Source: Pandoraea iniqua (GTDB taxonomy: Bacteria > Pseudomonadota > Gammaproteobacteria > Burkholderiales > Burkholderiaceae). From it: a stretch of 64,000 nucleotides of DNA. Below the pieces are notes generated by a model. It searched no databases. It saw only the letters and a program-made list of their open reading frames with translations, and was not told the origin of the DNA. The DNA lies in contig NZ_CABPSF010000002.1 in NCBI RefSeq assembly GCF_902459685.1, positions 124,001 to 188,000 on the forward strand, given 5' to 3'. Below are positions 8,532 through 16,483 of the stretch, piece by piece. How positions within the stretch are numbered: the stretch's first letter is position 1; every line of letters begins with the position of its first letter. The translations under genes were made by a program, and so were the position numbers.

Positions 8532-8823
8532 ATTTGTCGGGTTGGCGCGCACCTCTGACGTACGTTTCGATCGCCTTGCACGTTGCCGCTTTGCCATTGT
8601 GGCCAAGCCGGGCAGGGCAAGGCCGAAGCTGACCGTCGTTCGTAGCACGCTCCCTTATTCGTTTTACGTCTGCCGTTCGGGCCGTCTCACGCCTCGCAAC
8701 GCAGGTTCGTTCGCATTCCGCGCGCACGCCGGTTGTCGCTTTCTGCCGACCGTCTGCCACGCAGGAACGCGAACTGACCGCGCGTGCCGGGCCGGATGGC
8801 GCTGTGCGGCCGGGAGATTCACC
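8532..8823 (+). other. Remaining mgtA leader, no clear gene
   Basis: About 290 bases between the leader hairpin and the 59-codon frame. A plus-strand frame open from 8542 has poor codon use here and is not accepted as coding upstream of 8824. I did not recognise an M-box, yybP-ykoY or other named riboswitch core. The total distance from the 20-codon leader to mgtA is about 600 bases, long enough for a structured regulatory RNA. Confidence 0.4.
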
Positions 8824-9003
8824 GTGTTCCGTTACTCCATGACCTTTCGCGGAAGCAATCCGCAAGCCCTGATGCTGCCCACCGAGTGCCTGCATCACTT
8901 TCACGTCGACCATCAAGCGCAAATCGATGCACAGGCCCCTCAAGGCTCGCGTCTGCACCAGTGGTGGCGTGCGGTGACGCGCAAGGCAACGCCGGTGCGC
9001 TGA
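8824..9003 (+). CDS. Small protein of 59 residues upstream of mgtA
   Basis: A GTG codon seven bases after GGGAG begins a 59-codon frame with the G/C-ending codon choice of real genes in this window. The product is polar, with HHFHVDHQ near the middle and QWWRAV near the end. There is no signal peptide or long hydrophobic stretch. I do not recognise the family. It lies about 90 bases before mgtA on the same strand and is probably co-transcribed. The His-rich stretch could bind metal, but this is speculation. An internal ATG at 8839 is an alternative start. Confidence 0.5.
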   Translation: MFRYSMTFRGSNPQALMLPTECLHHFHVDHQAQIDAQAPQGSRLHQWWRAVTRKATPVR

Positions 9004-9096
9004 GCCGGGCCTTCAAACAACAAAAACCTAGCCCTCGGGCGCCGCCCGGTCGCGACAGACCGGGGCTGGCGCCCGCGATCCTTCAGGATGTCTCCG

Positions 9097-11838
9097 ATGC
9101 AACAAACCCTCACGCTCAGCGAGCGTCTGATGACGGTACTCGGCGCGCGCCTCGGCCTGCGCTACTTCCGCCGTCGCGACATGCTCGAAACCCTCGATGC
9201 GCCTGCGCACGGCCACGAGGCACCACCCGGTCTGGCCGACGCCGCCCGCGTTGCCGGCCCCGATCTGCTCGCGCGCCTGCGCACGACCCGCGAAGGGCTC
9301 TCCGACGACGAAGCCGCGACCGTTCGCGCGCACGTCGGCCCCAATGAAGTCGAGCACGAGAAGCCGCTGCCTTGGTGGCGCCACCTCTTCCATTGCTACC
9401 GCAATCCGTTCAACCTGCTGCTCACGATTCTGGCGGCGGTGTCGTATGCGACCGACGACACCGAGGGAACGATCATCATCGCGACGATGGTGATCATTTC
9501 CACGGTGTTGCGATTCGTGCAGGAAGCGCGCTCGAACAAGGCCGCCGAGAAGCTCAAGGCGATGGTCAGCACCACTGCCACCGTGCTGCGCCGCGACGTT
9601 GATATCACCGGCGAGGCCGCGACGCGGCAAGGCGCCCGGTCAGCGCGCATGGGCCGTGAAATTCCGCTGGCCGAACTGGTCCCCGGCGACATCGTGTTGC
9701 TCGCGGCGGGCGACATGATTCCCGGCGACGTGCGCATTCTCGCCGCGAAAGACCTCTTCATCTCACAATCGGCACTCACGGGCGAAGCGTTGCCCGTAGA
9801 GAAATTCGCCCACGTGTGCGAGGCCGGCGGCAGCAACCCGCTGGCCTACGACAACCTCGCCTTCATGGGTACCAATGTCGTGAGCGGTTCGGCCACGGCC
9901 GTAGTCGTGGCGACAGGTGCACGAACGTTTTTCGGCTCGCTGGCCCAGCGCGTCACGGCGCAGGAGCGCACGGTCACGTCGTTCCAGCAGGGGGTGAACC
10001 GCGTGTCGTGGGTGCTGATCCGCTTCATGCTGGTGATGACGCCCATCGTGCTGCTCATCAACGGGTTCACCAAACACAACTGGCTCGAAGCGTCGCTGTT
10101 CGCGCTGTCGGTGGCCGTGGGCCTCACGCCCGAAATGCTGCCGATGATCGTGACGGCCACGCTCGCCAAGGGCGCCGTCGTGCTCTCGCGCAAGAAGGTC
10201 ATCGTCAAGCGGCTCGATGCGATTCAGAATTTCGGTGCGATGGACGTGTTGTGCACCGACAAGACCGGCACGCTCACGCAGGACAAGATTTGTCTGGAGC
10301 GCCACACCGACGTGTGGGGCCACGCCTCAGAAGACGTGCTCGAGTACGCCTATCTGAACAGCTTCTATCAAACCGGTCTGAAGAACCTGCTCGACGTGGC
10401 CGTGCTCGACCATGGCGAACTGCATCAGCGGCTCGACGTGGTGAACCGCTATCGCAAGATCGACGAGATTCCGTTCGACTTCCAGCGCCGTCGCATGTCG
10501 GTGGTGGTCAGCGAGAACGGCGAGCATCACGAGTTGATTTGCAAAGGCGCGGTCGAAGAAGTCATGGCCGTGTGCGACCGCGTGCAACACGGCGCGAATG
10601 TCGAACCGCTGACCCCCGATGTCCTTGCGCGTCTGCGCCGTGTGACAGCCGACCTGAACGCCGAGGGCCTGCGCGTGGTGGCAGTGGCGACGCGCCATCT
10701 GCCGCCGGTGCAGGAGAGCTACGGCATTGCCGACGAGCGCGAACTGGTGCTCGTCGGGTACATCGCGTTTCTCGATCCGCCCAAGGAGTCGACGGCGCCT
10801 GCACTCAAGGCACTTGCTGCCTCGGGCGTAGCCGTCAAGGTACTCACGGGCGATAACGATCTGGTCACCGCCAAGGTGTGCCGCGAGGTCGGTCTGAAGG
10901 TCGACGGCTGCGTGCTCGGCGACGAGATCGAAAACATGAGCGACGCCGAACTCGCGCAGACGGTCGAGCGCGCCAACGTGTTTGCGAAACTCACGCCGGC
11001 CCATAAGGAGCGGCTGGTGCGCATGCTGCGCGCCAATGGTCATGTCGTCGGTTTCATGGGCGACGGCATCAACGACGCCCCGGCATTGCGCGCTGCCGAT
11101 ATCGGTATTTCGGTGGATACGGCGGTCGATATCGCCAAAGAGGCCGCCGATCTGATCCTGCTCGAGAAGAGCCTGATGGTGCTGGAGCAGGGCGTGATCG
11201 AAGGGCGCCGCACGTTCGCGAACATGCTCAAATACATCAAGATGACGGCCAGCTCGAACTTCGGCAATGTTTTCTCGGTGTTGATCGCCAGCGCGTTTTT
11301 GCCGTTCCTGCCGATGTTGCCGTTGCAATTGCTCACGCAGAACCTGCTCTACGACCTGTCGCAGACGACCATTCCGTTCGACAACGTCGATGCCGAGCAA
11401 CTCACGCAGCCGCAGCGATGGAACCCGGCCGATCTGTCGCGCTTCATGATCTTCTTCGGCCCGATCAGTTCGATTTTCGACGTGCTGACGTTCGTCGCCA
11501 TGTGGCATCTGTTCGGCGCGAACAGCGCCGAGCATCAGACGCTGTTCCAGTCGGGCTGGTTTGTCGAAGGGCTGCTCTCGCAGACGCTGATCGTGCATTT
11601 GATCCGCACGCGTCGCATTCCGTTCGTGCAAAGCCGCGCCGCGTGGCCGTTGCTGATGATGACCGGTGCGGTGATGCTCATCGGCCTGATGCTGCCGATG
11701 TCGCCGTTCGCCGATACCTTCAAGATGCAGGCACTGCCGCTCGCCTACTTCCCGATGCTCGCGGCGATTCTGCTCGCTTATGCAGTGCTGACGCAGATGA
11801 TGAAGGGCATGTTTGCACGGCGGTTCGGCTGGCAGTGA
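9097..11838 (+). CDS. mgtA: Magnesium-translocating P-type ATPase
   Basis: From the ATG at 9097 (AGGATG eight bases upstream) the product has 913 residues; the ATG at 9088 has no spacing for a ribosome site. Domains in order: cation-transporter N-terminal region, M1-M2 helices, the actuator domain with SALTGEALPVEK, M3-M4, the phosphorylation loop DKTGTLT (Asp about residue 388), TGDN (about 584), the hinge GDGINDAPAL (about 655), then six C-terminal helices. This is the MgtA/MgtB subgroup, importing Mg2+ down its gradient with ATP hydrolysis, usually when external Mg2+ is low. The long leader with small frames suggests post-initiation control. Confidence 0.95.
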   Translation: MQQTLTLSERLMTVLGARLGLRYFRRRDMLETLDAPAHGHEAPPGLADAARVAGPDLLARLRTTREGLSDDEAATVRAHVGPNEVEHEKPLPWWRHLFHCYRNPFNLLLTILAAVSYATDDTEGTIIIATMVIISTVLRFVQEARSNKAAEKLKAMVSTTATVLRRDVDITGEAATRQGARSARMGREIPLAELVPGDIVLLAAGDMIPGDVRILAAKDLFISQSALTGEALPVEKFAHVCEAGGSNPLAYDNLAFMGTNVVSGSATAVVVATGARTFFGSLAQRVTAQERTVTSFQQGVNRVSWVLIRFMLVMTPIVLLINGFTKHNWLEASLFALSVAVGLTPEMLPMIVTATLAKGAVVLSRKKVIVKRLDAIQNFGAMDVLCTDKTGTLTQDKICLERHTDVWGHASEDVLEYAYLNSFYQTGLKNLLDVAVLDHGELHQRLDVVNRYRKIDEIPFDFQRRRMSVVVSENGEHHELICKGAVEEVMAVCDRVQHGANVEPLTPDVLARLRRVTADLNAEGLRVVAVATRHLPPVQESYGIADERELVLVGYIAFLDPPKESTAPALKALAASGVAVKVLTGDNDLVTAKVCREVGLKVDGCVLGDEIENMSDAELAQTVERANVFAKLTPAHKERLVRMLRANGHVVGFMGDGINDAPALRAADIGISVDTAVDIAKEAADLILLEKSLMVLEQGVIEGRRTFANMLKYIKMTASSNFGNVFSVLIASAFLPFLPMLPLQLLTQNLLYDLSQTTIPFDNVDAEQLTQPQRWNPADLSRFMIFFGPISSIFDVLTFVAMWHLFGANSAEHQTLFQSGWFVEGLLSQTLIVHLIRTRRIPFVQSRAAWPLLMMTGAVMLIGLMLPMSPFADTFKMQALPLAYFPMLAAILLAYAVLTQMMKGMFARRFGWQ

Positions 11839-11848
11839 GGCGTCAAAA

Positions 11849-12385
11849 TCAATGCGAGTGCGCACGTGCAGTTTCGCCGCCTGCACCGCCTGCGCCGTAG
11901 TGCCCGATCGCCGGCTCCCGCTGGCGCTTCGGCGACATCGCAATCCCCAGCTCGGCGTACACCTCGTCGAGCGCCTCACGCGGACCGATGAGTAACGCCG
12001 TAGTCTGACCGTCGGCATCGGTGACCAGACTCACGAGCGTCTGCCCCTGACACGTTTCGCGTGCGGCGACGAAACGCGACGACGTCAGCGCCGCGAGCGT
12101 GGCAAAGCGCTCGGCCTGTACGAGCCCCGTGATGTGAAACATCGGCTGCGCGGCGCCGGTCGCACGCGGTGCCAGCCGGATGTTCGTGCCATCGGTGGAG
12201 GCGCCGAGCGCAGCGAGCAGCTTGTCGCGTCCCTGTGCGCCCAGCACGCAGTAATCGCCATGCACCCAGCGTGAGATCGTGTTGCCGGTAATGCCGGTGG
12301 CATATGCCAGCCGGGCCAGCGTGGTGCCCGAGAGTTTGATGAGCAGGCGTGCGACAGTCCGGTGGCGTTGTTCGATGTCATCCAT
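11849..12385 (-). CDS. Small protein with N-terminal helix-turn-helix
   Basis: The chosen ATG (MDDIEQ...) follows GAGGAC at seven bases; an upstream TTG is a poorer start. Of 178 residues, about 15-50 form a phage-repressor-like helix-turn-helix (TLARLAYATGITGNTISRWV). The rest has no fold I recognise, though the middle contains alternating strand-like segments (TLVSLVTDADGQTTALLIG). The C-terminus is Gly/His-rich. It converges with mgtA, ending 10 bases from its stop, and could regulate a neighbour, but no operator is visible. Probably a conserved hypothetical regulator of Burkholderiales. Confidence 0.65.
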   Translation of the reverse strand: MDDIEQRHRTVARLLIKLSGTTLARLAYATGITGNTISRWVHGDYCVLGAQGRDKLLAALGASTDGTNIRLAPRATGAAQPMFHITGLVQAERFATLAALTSSRFVAARETCQGQTLVSLVTDADGQTTALLIGPREALDEVYAELGIAMSPKRQREPAIGHYGAGGAGGETARAHSH

Positions 12386-12457
12386 GGCGAATGTCCTCAA
12401 GTCAGAACGATCAGAGCAGTCAGCGCAATCAGCGCAATCAGTGCGATGGGTCGGCGA

Positions 12458-13339
12458 TCAGAACGCCATCATCACTTCGAGTTGGGCGTCGATCTCTTTG
12501 CGCAGGGCGGCGCTGCACGGCATGAGCGGGCGGCGCACGATCGGCGAGCACAGTCCCAGCGTGGAGAGCGCAGCCTTGATTGCGACCGGGTTGGGTTCGG
12601 AGAACAGGCGGCGGATCAACGGCTTCATGCCGTTGAACAGCGTGTTAGCGTGCGCCATATCGCCTTCGCGCACATAGCGCATCAACTTCAGATACAGATC
12701 AGGCCGGATATGCGCGGCTGCCGAGATGCCGCCGACGGCGCCCGCTTGCAGCGCGGGGAGCCACTGCATGTCGTCGCCGCACATCACGCGCATGGTCGTT
12801 TGCGAGGGCAGGTGCAGCAGCGGATGCGCGTCGCATTCCTTGATGCACGGGAACGACTCGTGCGCGGCCAGTTCGCGAATGGTGTCCACGCCGAGCGTGA
12901 CGCCCGTGCGCAGCGGCACGTTGTAGAGCACGATCGGCTTGTGCGTACCGGCAGCCAGTGTGCGGTAGTGCCAGAGAATGCCCTCTTGCGACGGACGCAG
13001 ATAGTAGGGCGGCGGCACGAGATAACCGGCGAGCGGCAGATCGTCGAGACGACGAATCTGGCGTGCCGCGTTGGCCGTGTCGGCGGCCCCCACACCGGCC
13101 ATCACCGGCGTACGGCCGTTGGCATACTGGCAGGCGGTCTGCGCCAGCCAGTAGCGCTCTTCGTCAGTGAGCAGCGTGCCCTCACCGGTGGTGCCGGCGA
13201 CCACCAGACCGTTCACACCGGCGGAGAGGTAGTAGTCGACCAGCAGCTTGAACCCATCGTGGTCGATGGTCGCGCCATTGGCGCCGGTCATGGGAGTAAC
13301 GAGCGGAATCCACACGCCTTCGAAGATGGCAGTGTTCAT
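12458..13339 (-). CDS. DapA-like aldolase (4-hydroxy-tetrahydrodipicolinate synthase family)
   Basis: The 293-residue class I aldolase/lyase of the DHDPS/NAL family begins MNTAIFEGVWIPLVTPM. It shows GTTGEGTLLT (about residues 44-53), the Tyr in VLYNVPLRTG (about 135-145) and the Schiff-base Lys in PCIKECD (about 165). It would condense pyruvate with an aldehyde, in DapA itself aspartate semialdehyde. The usual GTTGESATL is altered to GTTGEGTLL. There are no lysine genes near it, so it may be a second DapA or act on another keto acid. No partner gene is obvious; the short gap before the next upstream minus-strand gene (13419-13853) suggests a two-gene unit. Confidence 0.82.
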   Translation of the reverse strand: MNTAIFEGVWIPLVTPMTGANGATIDHDGFKLLVDYYLSAGVNGLVVAGTTGEGTLLTDEERYWLAQTACQYANGRTPVMAGVGAADTANAARQIRRLDDLPLAGYLVPPPYYLRPSQEGILWHYRTLAAGTHKPIVLYNVPLRTGVTLGVDTIRELAAHESFPCIKECDAHPLLHLPSQTTMRVMCGDDMQWLPALQAGAVGGISAAAHIRPDLYLKLMRYVREGDMAHANTLFNGMKPLIRRLFSEPNPVAIKAALSTLGLCSPIVRRPLMPCSAALRKEIDAQLEVMMAF

Positions 13340-13418
13340 AACGTGATGTCGGGTGAGGGCAGCCCGCCGGCCGTGAGGCACGACGGGTATTCATTCAATT
13401 CAAATCAATTCGGTTCGG

Positions 13419-13853
13419 TCAGACAGCCGGGCGCAGGCGCAGCGCACCGAACTCGGCTTCCGGCAGCGACTGCATGACAACATGCATGGCGCGCGAGGCT
13501 TCGACACGCGGCAGGGCGATCGACACGACGGCGGCGGTATCGCGCCGGATCGGTCGAATCGTCTCGACGCGCCACGGCAGCGGCAGGCTCATCGCCAGCG
13601 TGACGGCCAGCGTGGAAACGGCGGCGCGGCTGAGTGTGATGTCGAGCGTGGCGTCCAGTCGAGCGCGCGGCGTGTGCCGGTTGCGCTGTCGTACGGTGGG
13701 CGCCGGACGCGGTGCGGAAAACGAGGCGGCGCGATCAGACGTATCGACGGCGTCGTGCGATTCGTGAGATTCGAATGATTCGAACGGGGCGCCAGCGGGT
13801 GCGAGACGAGCACCGGGAGGTTCGAGACTGGCGCGTTGAGCTAGCGTAGGCAT
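13419..13853 (-). CDS. Hypothetical protein, possibly ACT-like
   Basis: A 144-residue frame with a disordered N-terminus rich in Ala, Ser and Pro (about residues 1-60), then a compact segment (about 70-144) alternating strand, strand, helix and strand: STLAVTLAMSL, TAAVVSIALP, ASRAMHVVMQSL, FGALRLRP. This pattern is reminiscent of an ACT-type beta-alpha-beta fold, but I cannot name the family. There is no good ribosome site at the first ATG. It is on the same strand as, and upstream of, the DapA-like gene. The compact C-terminal half argues that it is real, yet start and function are unsure. Confidence 0.45.
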   Translation of the reverse strand: MPTLAQRASLEPPGARLAPAGAPFESFESHESHDAVDTSDRAASFSAPRPAPTVRQRNRHTPRARLDATLDITLSRAAVSTLAVTLAMSLPLPWRVETIRPIRRDTAAVVSIALPRVEASRAMHVVMQSLPEAEFGALRLRPAV

Positions 13854-13910
13854 GGCTGCGTGTCGACAAGCGACTGAAGTGACAACGAGGCCAGTCTAAG
13901 TAGGAGGGGA

Positions 13911-13940
13911 TAAAAATGGCGTCAAGATTTTTGACGCCAT
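13911..13940 (-). terminator. Intrinsic terminator after the aldehyde dehydrogenase gene
   Basis: ATGGCGTCAA and TTGACGCCAT (13916-13925 and 13931-13940) form a perfect 10-base stem. Read on the minus strand it is followed by a TTTTA tract, giving a standard rho-independent terminator 23 bases past the aldehyde dehydrogenase stop. Confidence 0.85.
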
Positions 13941-13962
13941 CTTGGAGGGATGTCGGAGGGAA

Positions 13963-15384
13963 TTAGTACGCGGCCAGCACGGCCTTCGGTTCGAGAAATG
14001 CCTCTAATCCGTACGTGCCGTACTCGCGGCCGATACCCGATTGCTTGAAGCCGCCGAACGGCGCGGCAGGCTCGTGGTTGAGCGTATTGACCATGACGCG
14101 GCCGGCTTCGAGCCGCGCGGCAACCTCGCGTGCACGTTGCTTATCGGCACCGAACACATACGCCTGCAAGCCGTAGGGCGTGTCGTTCGCAATGGCGATC
14201 GCGTCTTCGGTATCGCGATAGGCAATGATCGACAGCACCGGACCGAAGATTTCTTCGCGGGCAATGCGCATGTCGTTCGACGCGTCGCTGAACACGGTCG
14301 GCTGCACGAACCATCCGCCATCCACACCTTCCGGCAGTCCTTCGCCACCGGCGATCAAGCGCGCACCTTCATCGGTGCCGATGCGAATGTAGCCTTGCAC
14401 GCGCTCCCATTGCTTGCGGCTGACCATCGGCCCGATGGCCGTTTGCGGATCACGCGGGTTGCCCGCTTGTGTGCGTGCCACTTCCTCGCGCACGCGGGCT
14501 TCGAATTCGGCCAGCCGGTGTTGCGGCACGAGAATGCGTGTGCCTGCAATGCACGCCTGACCACTGTTCATGAAGCCCGCGCCGAGCGCCATCGGTACCA
14601 CGTCGTCAAAGTTCGCATCGTCGAGCACGACGAAGGGCGATTTGCCGCCGAGTTCCAGCGTCACGCGCTTCAACGATTCAGCCGCCGTGCGCAGAATGGT
14701 CTTGCCCACCGCCGTAGACCCCGTGAACGAAATCTTCGCAACATCGGGATGCGCGCTGATTTCGGCGCCCACCGTTTCGCCCCGCCCCGTAACGATGTTG
14801 AACACTCCGCGCGGCAAGTCGGCCGCGTGCAACGCTTCGGTCACGATGCGCGTTTGAATGGCGCTCATCTCGCTGGGCTTGATGACGGCCGTGCAACCCG
14901 CTGCCAGCGCGGCAGCGAGCTTCCCGCAGATAAAGCCTGCATCGTTGTTCCACGGGGTAATCAGGCCCGCGACGCCAAGCGGTTGCATCACGACTTCAGC
15001 CGTGCCCGCCGGGCGCGTGAACGCGTAGTTCTCGAGCACTTTCACGGCTTCGAGTAGCACGTCGCTGGCGTGCCGTGCCATCCATCCGGCGCGCGAGACC
15101 GGCGCACCATATTCTTCGACGATGGCGTCGAGCAGGTCGTTTTCTCTCGCGAGCACCGCGGCGTGCATGCGTTTGAGCATCTCGATGCGCTCACCCTTGC
15201 TCGTGCGGGAGAACGCGGGAAAGGCCCGCTTCGCGGCGGCAATCGCATCGCGCGCGTCCTGCGCATCGGCGAGGCGCACGCGACCGATCACTTGTTCAGT
15301 GGCCGGGTTGAAGAGGTCGAACGATTCGTCGCCGTGTGGCGTGACGAATGCGCCGTCGATATAAATCTTGTCGATGATCTGCAT
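13963..15384 (-). CDS. NAD(P)-dependent aldehyde dehydrogenase
   Basis: The 473-residue enzyme of the ALDH superfamily oxidises an aldehyde to the acid. It shows the cofactor segment ITPWNNDAG, IKPSEMS, the glycine motif FTGSTAVGK, the general base in LELGGKSP and the nucleophile in SGQACIAGTR (Cys about residue 280), then EEIFGPVLS and PFGGFKQSG. It is divergently transcribed from a LysR regulator with about 100 bases between them, a layout in which the LysR protein often controls the enzyme gene. The substrate is not readable. It ends at a clear terminator, so it is probably monocistronic. Confidence 0.9.
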   Translation of the reverse strand: MQIIDKIYIDGAFVTPHGDESFDLFNPATEQVIGRVRLADAQDARDAIAAAKRAFPAFSRTSKGERIEMLKRMHAAVLARENDLLDAIVEEYGAPVSRAGWMARHASDVLLEAVKVLENYAFTRPAGTAEVVMQPLGVAGLITPWNNDAGFICGKLAAALAAGCTAVIKPSEMSAIQTRIVTEALHAADLPRGVFNIVTGRGETVGAEISAHPDVAKISFTGSTAVGKTILRTAAESLKRVTLELGGKSPFVVLDDANFDDVVPMALGAGFMNSGQACIAGTRILVPQHRLAEFEARVREEVARTQAGNPRDPQTAIGPMVSRKQWERVQGYIRIGTDEGARLIAGGEGLPEGVDGGWFVQPTVFSDASNDMRIAREEIFGPVLSIIAYRDTEDAIAIANDTPYGLQAYVFGADKQRAREVAARLEAGRVMVNTLNHEPAAPFGGFKQSGIGREYGTYGLEAFLEPKAVLAAY

Positions 15385-15485
15385 GATGACTCGCGGTGGA
15401 GTGGGGGGATGGAGTCATCATAGGTGCGCAGCATTGTGTTGAGTAGCCGTACAATCCGGCATGTCACGTTGAGAGATTCAGGATA

Positions 15486-16478
15486 ATGAAAACCTCCGGT
15501 CTGGGTGAGCTTGAGGCGGTGCTGGCGGTGGCGCGCCATCGCAATTTCCGTGCGGCGGCGACCGAATTGGGTGTCTCGACGTCGGCACTCAGCCATGCGG
15601 TGGCCGGTCTGGAGGCGCGCATCGGCGTGCGCCTGTTCAACCGCACGACACGCAGCGTGTCGCTGTCGGCGGCGGGCGCGCAGTTCGTTGACAGCGTCGC
15701 GCCCGCGCTTTCCACCATTCGCGTGGCAATCGAACAGGCGGGCAGTTTTCGCGACACCGTGTCGGGTGTGTTGCGTATCAACACCTCCGCCGGGGCTGCG
15801 CGGGTGGTGATGCCGCTCTTTCTTGAGTTCTTGCAGCGGTACCCGGAGATGAAGCTCGACATCGTCACCGAGGGGAAGATGGTCGATATCGTTGCGGGCG
15901 GTTTCGACGCGGGTATCCGGCTGGCCGAAGCCGTGCCGCAAGACATGGTGGCGGTGCCCTTCGGTGGCGCGCTGCGCTTTGCCGTCGTCGGCAGCCCGGA
16001 CTACTTCGCCCGGCACAAGCCGCCACGTGCCCCGGCCGATCTACTGGCCCATGCGTGTATTCGCATGCGCATGCCGAGTGGCGTGATTTATCACTGGGAA
16101 TTCGAGCGGCACGGCGAAGTGGCGCGCATCGACGTCGATGGGGTGTTGACGCTGGATGAACCCGACCTGATGCTGCAAGCGGCGCGCGCCGGTCTGGGGC
16201 TCGCGTATCTGAGTGAATGGAATGTGGCGGCCGACTTGCAAGCGGGCACGCTGGTGCGGGTGCTGACGGCGTGGACACCGCCGCTCGATGGCGTGTGTCT
16301 GTATTACCCGAGCCGCCGCCATGCGCCCGCCGGGTTGCGAGCGCTTATCGACATGATTCGAGAGCAAGCGGAGGCGGAGCGCAAGCGAGGAGAGCACGGC
16401 GTTCAGCCCGCGCGCCCGCCCGCGTCGAAGGGGCGAGTGCGCAGCCTGTCGCGCAAGCCGGGTGACAAGCGTGCCTAG
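15486..16478 (+). CDS. LysR-family transcriptional regulator
   Basis: The 330-residue protein has an N-terminal winged helix (about 1-65: LGELEAVLAVARHRNFRAAA, SHAVAGLEARIGVRLFNRTTRSVSLSAAG) and a periplasmic-binding-like effector domain (about 90-295). The C-terminal 35 residues are basic and extra to the usual LysR length. It is divergent from the aldehyde dehydrogenase gene, its likely target. A shared promoter gap of about 100 bases should contain its binding site, but I could not single out a convincing T-N11-A box. It converges with edd, five bases apart. Confidence 0.92.
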   Translation: MKTSGLGELEAVLAVARHRNFRAAATELGVSTSALSHAVAGLEARIGVRLFNRTTRSVSLSAAGAQFVDSVAPALSTIRVAIEQAGSFRDTVSGVLRINTSAGAARVVMPLFLEFLQRYPEMKLDIVTEGKMVDIVAGGFDAGIRLAEAVPQDMVAVPFGGALRFAVVGSPDYFARHKPPRAPADLLAHACIRMRMPSGVIYHWEFERHGEVARIDVDGVLTLDEPDLMLQAARAGLGLAYLSEWNVAADLQAGTLVRVLTAWTPPLDGVCLYYPSRRHAPAGLRALIDMIREQAEAERKRGEHGVQPARPPASKGRVRSLSRKPGDKRA

Positions 16479-16483
16479 GGCGC

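Noticed and set aside
8542-8823. Upstream extension of the 59-codon small frame
   Set aside because: The upstream part has poor codon choice and no ribosome site; the GTG at 8824 with GGGAG is a better start.
10327-12018. 563-codon minus-strand frame opposite mgtA
   Set aside because: Antisense to a clear P-type ATPase; composition typical of a complementary-strand shadow.
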